NCBI GenBank assembly: GCA_023259375.1
Contig: JAHFQC010000044.1
Span: forward strand, 1-38,910
Reading direction: 5' to 3'
Source: Alphaproteobacteria bacterium
Lineage (GTDB): Bacteria; Pseudomonadota; Alphaproteobacteria; Micropepsales; Micropepsaceae
Length of the DNA stretch: 38,910 nucleotides
Under the pieces are notes generated by a model, which made no database searches, was not told the origin of the DNA, and saw only the letters and a list, made by a program, of their open reading frames with translations. This document shows positions 33,572 through 38,910 of the stretch, in pieces. The position numbers and the translations under genes are program-made. How positions within the stretch are numbered: the first letter of the stretch is position 1; every line of letters begins with the position of its first letter.

Positions 33572-34559
33572 GGAAACCCCGCTGAAAATTCTCGCCGCGC
33601 GCGTGGCGCCCGGTTTGCTTTACTTGCGAGTCCGCCATCACTTATGGTCGGCCGCGGCGTTCGCTATTCCATCATTGGCCCGCCTCGATCAACGGCTGAC
33701 AATCCAAATGCGTGATGTTTGGCAAGGGTTTGTGACGAGCGGTCGGGAATTGGGGACGAATGCCACGGCGCGCAAAACGTTTCTTTATACCGTTATTGCG
33801 GCGGCGGTGATCTCCGCGAACTTCAACCTTCTCACCATCCTCTCGCACCTCCACTTCCACCCCGAGGAAGGCCTGCTGCGGCCGCTGATCCAGGAAGCGT
33901 CGAGCTGGATCGGCATGATCCTGTTCGTGTGGGTGCCGTGGACCGGCTACCGCCTGGCGCCGATCGAGCGGCCGGGCTGGCGGCTGCTGCTCCATATTCC
34001 GTTCGCGTTGGCTTACGGGCTCGGCCATGTCGGCAGCTTCGTGCTGCTGCGCAAAGCGGCGTATCTCGCCCAGGGCAGTTCGTATTCCTTCGGACCGCTG
34101 TGGCAGAATGCCGGCTATGAGCTGGGCAAGGACGCCCTCGCCTACAGCCTGTTCATTGCCGGCTTTGTCTTCGTGACCTATATCCAGCGGCAATCGCGCC
34201 CGCCGGCCCTCCTGCAATCGCCGCTCCAGCAGCCGGCCACCTTCGATATTCGCGACGGCACCAAACTTAGCCGGGTACTGGTCGACGACATTCTGGCGGT
34301 CTCGTCGGGCGGCAATTACGCCGAGTTCATCCTGCGTAATGGACGCCGCTTGTGCATGCGCGCGACCCTCTCGGCGCTCGAAAGCGAGCTAACCCCGCTC
34401 GGCTTCGTGCGGACCCACCGCTCCTGGCTGTTGAATGTCCGGCAGGTTACCGGCCTCGACCCCGCCGGCTCCGGCAATTATGCGGTGCGGGTCGGCGAGC
34501 TCACGGTCCCGCTGTCGCGCCGTTTCCCCGAAGCCCTGGCCAGACTGCGGGGGGAGTAG
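33570..34559 (+). CDS. LytTR-domain transcriptional regulator with N-terminal membrane domain
   Basis: From the ATG at 33570 the protein is 329 residues. Residues of about 60-215 contain four hydrophobic helices (KTFLYTVIAAAVISANFNLL, WIGMILFVWVPWTGY, LLHIPFALAYGLGHVGSFVLL, YSLFIAGFVFVTYI), and residues of about 230-325 are a LytTR DNA-binding domain (VDDILAVSSGGNYAEFIL, LGFVRTHRSWLLNVRQV). It likely senses a membrane signal and regulates nearby genes, perhaps the divergent acyltransferase. A start at 33708 (MRDVWQGF) is possible because the first 46 residues are poorly supported and the 33570 ATG has no promoter space. No response-regulator domain is present. Confidence 0.85.
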   Translation: METPLKILAARVAPGLLYLRVRHHLWSAAAFAIPSLARLDQRLTIQMRDVWQGFVTSGRELGTNATARKTFLYTVIAAAVISANFNLLTILSHLHFHPEEGLLRPLIQEASSWIGMILFVWVPWTGYRLAPIERPGWRLLLHIPFALAYGLGHVGSFVLLRKAAYLAQGSSYSFGPLWQNAGYELGKDALAYSLFIAGFVFVTYIQRQSRPPALLQSPLQQPATFDIRDGTKLSRVLVDDILAVSSGGNYAEFILRNGRRLCMRATLSALESELTPLGFVRTHRSWLLNVRQVTGLDPAGSGNYAVRVGELTVPLSRRFPEALARLRGE

Positions 34560-34593
34560 GGCTGCTCCAAACTGCGACAAACCGTCCTTTTTC

Positions 34594-34622
34594 TTGACGA
34601 AACCGGGACTCGCGCCTATATC
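34594..34622 (+). promoter_or_regulatory. Sigma-70-type promoter of groESL
   Basis: TTGACG (34594-34599) and TATATC (34617-34622) are separated by an ideal 17 bases. Transcription would start near 34629, just before the CIRCE element. Confidence 0.8.
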
Positions 34623-34634
34623 CCCGCCCAGCGG

Positions 34635-34661
34635 TTAGCACTCCCCGAGTGAGAGTGCTGC
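34635..34661 (+). promoter_or_regulatory. CIRCE element (HrcA operator) upstream of groES
   Basis: TTAGCACTC, nine bases, then GAGTGCTGC: the standard TTAGCACTC-N9-GAGTGCTAA operator with two changes at the outer right arm. It follows the -10 box, so HrcA binding would block initiation or early elongation. This predicts heat-inducible groESL. Confidence 0.93.
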
Positions 34662-34731
34662 CACGTTTGGCTCATGAGGCCACAGAGTTTACCAAGTACT
34701 TGATCTATCTCATATATTAGGAGGCAATCCG

Positions 34732-35031
34732 ATGGCATTCCGTCCGTTAGGCGACCGCGTGGTCGTGCGCCGCGTCAAAGAGGACCAGAAGACCGCCGGC
34801 GGCATCATCATCCCCGATACCGCCCAAGAGAAGCCGCAGGAAGGCGAAGTCATCGCCGTCGGCCCTGGCGCCCTGGATGACAATGGCAAGCGCGTCGCGC
34901 CCGAAGTGAAGGCCGGCGACATCGTGCTGTTCGGCAAGTGGAGCGGCACCGAAGTGAAGATCGACGGCGACGAACTCCTCATCATGAAGGAGTCGGACAT
35001 CATGGGCATCGTCGAGAAGAAGAAGAAATAA
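34732..35031 (+). CDS. groES: Co-chaperonin GroES
   Basis: The 99-residue protein starts [20 protein letters not shown] and contains the mobile-loop region [24 protein letters not shown] and the C-terminal [20 protein letters not shown]. It caps the GroEL ring during ATP-dependent protein folding. A strong GGAGG lies seven bases before the ATG, in a leader of about 100 bases that carries the CIRCE element. groEL follows after 89 bases. Confidence 0.98.
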   Translation: MAFRPLGDRVVVRRVKEDQKTAGGIIIPDTAQEKPQEGEVIAVGPGALDDNGKRVAPEVKAGDIVLFGKWSGTEVKIDGDELLIMKESDIMGIVEKKKK

Positions 35032-35057
35032 GTTCGCGAATGGCGAGGCGCGAATAG

Positions 35058-36761
<1,704 letters not shown>

Positions 36762-36786
36762 GTCCTGCCGTTCATACGGAATGCGG

Positions 36787-36816
36787 AAAGCCCCGGAGGA
36801 AACTCCGGGGCTTTTT
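36787..36816 (+). terminator. Rho-independent terminator of groESL
   Basis: A perfect 12-bp stem AAAGCCCCGGAG / CTCCGGGGCTTT with a GAAA tetraloop is followed by TTTTTG. It lies 25 bases after the groEL stop. Confidence 0.95.
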
Positions 36817-36905
36817 GTTTGCTTACGAACAACATCAGCGTATGTTCGGTGCTCACTCAACCGAGTAGGCGACCATTCCGCCGGCTACAGTCATCCGTAG
36901 AAAGG

Positions 36906-37151
36906 ATGGTAGCCGTGCCGTCGATTACTCTTGAAGACTGTGCCAAAATCTATCTAGAAATCGCGCTGAAGAGGCTTACACGCCGCGGGCGGCGGCTGTC
37001 GCCGTGGGAATTCGATCGGCTGGATTACGCGAAGATAGCACTGGCGGCAGGGCACTACGTTGTTGCGATCGAGGAGGTGCGCCAAGTTCGCACACCACCA
37101 TTTGACCGGAATGAGAACTACGCAACCTTACACCGTCATGGCCGGGCTTGA
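36906..37151 (+). CDS. Small hypothetical protein whose 3' end lies in a palindromic repeat
   Basis: From ATG 36906 (or GTG 36915, which has AAAGGA about eight bases upstream) this is about 80 residues: PSITLEDCAKIYLEIALKRL, then SPWEFDRLDYAKIALAAGHY. I do not recognise it. Its last residues (TLHRHGRA, stop) are encoded by the dispersed palindrome at 37138-37160, so the original C-terminus was probably replaced when the repeat inserted. It lies next to an antitoxin remnant, but resembles no toxin I know. Confidence 0.45.
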   Translation: MVAVPSITLEDCAKIYLEIALKRLTRRGRRLSPWEFDRLDYAKIALAAGHYVVAIEEVRQVRTPPFDRNENYATLHRHGRA

Positions 37152-37160
37152 CCCGGCCAT
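37138..37160. repeat. Dispersed palindromic repeat (REP-like)
   Basis: ATGGCCGGG-CTTGA-CCCGGCCAT is a perfect 9-bp stem with a five-base loop, within GTCATGGCCGGGCTTGACCC. This sequence type, read as 'MAGLDPAI', is widespread between genes in Alphaproteobacteria. Here it joins the end of one small gene to the start of another. Confidence 0.85.
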
Positions 37161-37369
37161 CCAGACCGCCGCACGTGGTTGCGACCCTCAAGGAAGTCGT
37201 CGAACAGGGCGATTATCCGTGTGCGAGCACCGTAATTTACGAAGCGCTGCGGGCGGACATTCAGATTGGGATAGATGACATCGCGGCGGGGCGCACGTCG
37301 CCCTTCGATCCGGAAGAAATTATAAGACGCGGCCATGAACGGCTGAAGCAGCGGAACGCGAAAAAGTAG
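37148..37369 (+). pseudogene. ParD-like antitoxin remnant whose 5' end was replaced by the repeat
   Basis: Residues from about 9 onward (HVVATLKEVVEQGDYPCAST, then VIYEALRADI and SPFDPEEIIRRGHERLKQ) resemble the ribbon-helix-helix and C-terminal part of ParD/CopG-type antitoxins. The expected N-terminal beta-strand is missing. The first eight residues (MTRPSRPP, from a TTG start) come from the palindrome. DNA binding would therefore be lost, though the toxin-binding tail is intact. No ParE/RelE-like toxin gene is seen in the following 165 bases. It is most likely a decayed toxin-antitoxin locus; it could still be expressed. Confidence 0.5.
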
Positions 37370-37534
37370 CCCTATTCCACTAGACGGCGTCTCGTGTGCT
37401 TTCGCTGCTCGATCACCCACCGCAATGGATAATGTTTCCTTCCCCCACGATGGCGGAATGCTGATCACCTCAAATTTGTTGTTTGAATCGTCACGCTGGT
37501 ACGTTTCCATCGGGGGCCGCGCCGGAGTGAAGTT

Positions 37535-38910
37535 TTGGACAAAACGTTTGAGTGGCAGCCTGCCTCTGCCGAAGTAGTGACTGCGGAACCGCGCGCGGTG
37601 CGGGTACTGGGCGCATCCTGGTTCTGGTTCGCGGCGTTCGTAGTTCTGATCCTGGCCAATCGCATCGCCGGGCTCGGTGACGAAGTCGTCAACTGGGACG
37701 AAGACACCTTCATGCTGATGGCGCAGGACGTGCTGCGCGGGCACCTGCCCTATGTCGCCGCGTTTGACAACAAGCCGCCAGGCATCTTCCTGTGGACCGC
37801 GGGCGTGCTGGAGGCGTTCGGCACCAGTCTCGCGGCGGTGCGGCTGACGAGCGGGCTTTGGATGGCCGCTGCCGCTGCGTTCGCGTTTCTGATCGCGCGC
37901 CGGTTCGCGCCGGTTGCCGAAGCAGGTGTCGGCGTTCTGCTGATGCTGACGGCGACGTTCTTTCCCATCGCCGGCGGCTTCAGTTCGAGCGAATGGCCAT
38001 GCGTGGCATTGCTGCTGGCGGCGTTTTATCTGCAGATCGCGCATGGCGGCAGCCTCGCGGCGGCGTTCGGAGCCGGACTGTGCGCAGCGCTGTCGGTTCT
38101 GTTCCGCACCAATGCGGCGGTTGCTGTCGCGATGATCGGCCTTCTCTACACCGCCGGATCGCTATGGAAGCCGCTCGGGTTTCACCGCGCCGCCGTGCTG
38201 CCGTTTGCGGCGGGCGTGCTCCTGCCGCCGCTGGCGCTGGCGCTCGTCTATGCGGCGCAAGGCCAGTTCCACACTCTGTGGCTGGCGAACGTCACGGTGC
38301 CGTTTTCCTATTCGCGCGGCCAGAACGGCATCGCTGTTGCCACGAAGCAATTCCTCGAAGTGATCGGATTGATGGTGACGAGCCCGCCGTTCACGCTGGC
38401 GCCGCTTCTGGCGCTGACAGGATTGGGGCTATGGCGCGGATTTCACCGAGTGCGGAACCGCGATCTCGTACTGCTGACGGCCGTGTCGGGCGCGGCGCTG
38501 GTCGCGATCCTGGTGTGCGGCACCTTCTATCCGCACTACCTCGTTGAGGCGCTGCCGTTCGCCGCGCCGTGGGTCGCGATGGGATTGCGGCCGCGCTGGG
38601 CGACACAAGCAGCGGCCGTGGTGGTTGCCGCGGTGTTCGTGGGACAGGCTTGGGCCGGGGCCGCCGCCCTCGCCGATTTCGGTGCGCGCTACGACATCCG
38701 CCACGCCGCCGATGCCCTGCGCCCGGTACTGAAACCCGGCGACAAAGTGTGGGCGATGAAAAGCCACCTCATCCTCGTCTATCTCGACCGGCCGCCGATC
38801 TCGCCCGCCGCCCTGCACCCGAGCAACATCGTGCGCCCGTCGATCATCGCACCCTTGATCGCCGCCGGGTATGTGCCGCGCGACGTGTTCGAGCAGAGCG
38901 TCGCCAGCCT
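37535..38910 (+). CDS. GT-C glycosyltransferase family 39-like membrane protein (3' end outside window)
   Basis: The frame is open from about 37475 to the window end, with no ATG before the conserved part. A TTG at 37535 with GGAG seven bases upstream is the likely start (first residues DKTFEWQPASAEV). More than 458 residues are visible. The early lumenal loop has VNWDEDTFMLMAQDVLRGHL (catalytic-type Asp) and FDNKPPGIFLW, typical of PMT_2/ArnT-like undecaprenyl- or dolichyl-phosphate-sugar transferases. About nine hydrophobic helices follow. It would transfer a lipid-linked sugar to an envelope acceptor; donor and acceptor are unknown. Confidence 0.85.
   Translation, partial: MDKTFEWQPASAEVVTAEPRAVRVLGASWFWFAAFVVLILANRIAGLGDEVVNWDEDTFMLMAQDVLRGHLPYVAAFDNKPPGIFLWTAGVLEAFGTSLAAVRLTSGLWMAAAAAFAFLIARRFAPVAEAGVGVLLMLTATFFPIAGGFSSSEWPCVALLLAAFYLQIAHGGSLAAAFGAGLCAALSVLFRTNAAVAVAMIGLLYTAGSLWKPLGFHRAAVLPFAAGVLLPPLALALVYAAQGQFHTLWLANVTVPFSYSRGQNGIAVATKQFLEVIGLMVTSPPFTLAPLLALTGLGLWRGFHRVRNRDLVLLTAVSGAALVAILVCGTFYPHYLVEALPFAAPWVAMGLRPRWATQAAAVVVAAVFVGQAWAGAAALADFGARYDIRHAADALRPVLKPGDKVWAMKSHLILVYLDRPPISPAALHPSNIVRPSIIAPLIAAGYVPRDVFEQSVAS

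Overview
The window looks like chromosomal DNA from a GC-rich (roughly 60-65 %) alphaproteobacterium. Three things point there: a groESL operon under a CIRCE element, a short intergenic palindrome (37138-37160) of the kind scattered through alphaproteobacterial genomes, and housekeeping proteins of alphaproteobacterial type (class II DAHP synthase, citramalate synthase, a second-type GluRS). Three predicted PEP-CTERM exported proteins imply an exosortase system elsewhere in the genome. A Rhizomicrobium-like lineage is a guess only. I saw no rRNA, tRNA, CRISPR array, transposase or prophage.

Layout. Positions 1-9224 form one long minus-strand run, in transcription order nadE, an AT-rich unknown gene, gltX, cysS, cimA, rarD and a truncated Atm1-type ABC exporter. 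ATGA start/stop overlaps join nadE to the unknown gene, the unknown gene to gltX, and cysS to cimA. Positions 9345-14511 (minus) hold a Gfo/Idh/MocA oxidoreductase with a clear terminator, a bacteriohemerythrin, an orphan TadE/G-like surface protein, a membrane protein and class II DAHP synthase. Positions 14740-19660 are an envelope/export block: a glycine-rich PEP-CTERM protein behind a sigma-54-type promoter, two small lipoproteins, a lipid-anchored GH43 glycosidase, a convergent PEP-CTERM protein and an OmpA-like lipoprotein. Positions 19799-22351 carry an LprI-like protein, a KDG kinase and alanine dehydrogenase.

Positions 22506-25001 hold three tandem secreted Tyr/Trp-rich paralogues with different low-complexity tails and one terminator. 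Then come a left-handed beta-helix protein that lacks the gamma-carbonic-anhydrase histidines, an EF-hand protein, an acetylpolyamine-amidohydrolase-like deacetylase coupled by ATGA to a methyltransferase, and a 1017-residue DUF3857/transglutaminase/TPR protein. A third PEP-CTERM gene (31662-32270) also has a sigma-54-type promoter with upstream palindromes. An acyltransferase and a LytTR membrane regulator follow, with start codons that overlap head to head, then groES-groEL with promoter, CIRCE and terminator. The right end has a small gene cut short by a palindromic repeat, a headless ParD-like antitoxin remnant, and a GT-C glycosyltransferase that runs off the window.

Most notable: (i) two of the three PEP-CTERM genes carry -24/-12 promoters with palindromic sites about 80-150 bp upstream that share TGACAAT half-sites, which suggests a sigma-54 regulon for exosortase substrates; (ii) an AT-rich gene inserted seamlessly between nadE and gltX; (iii) the tandem secreted paralogue cluster. 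All calls come from reading the sequence; no database search was run.
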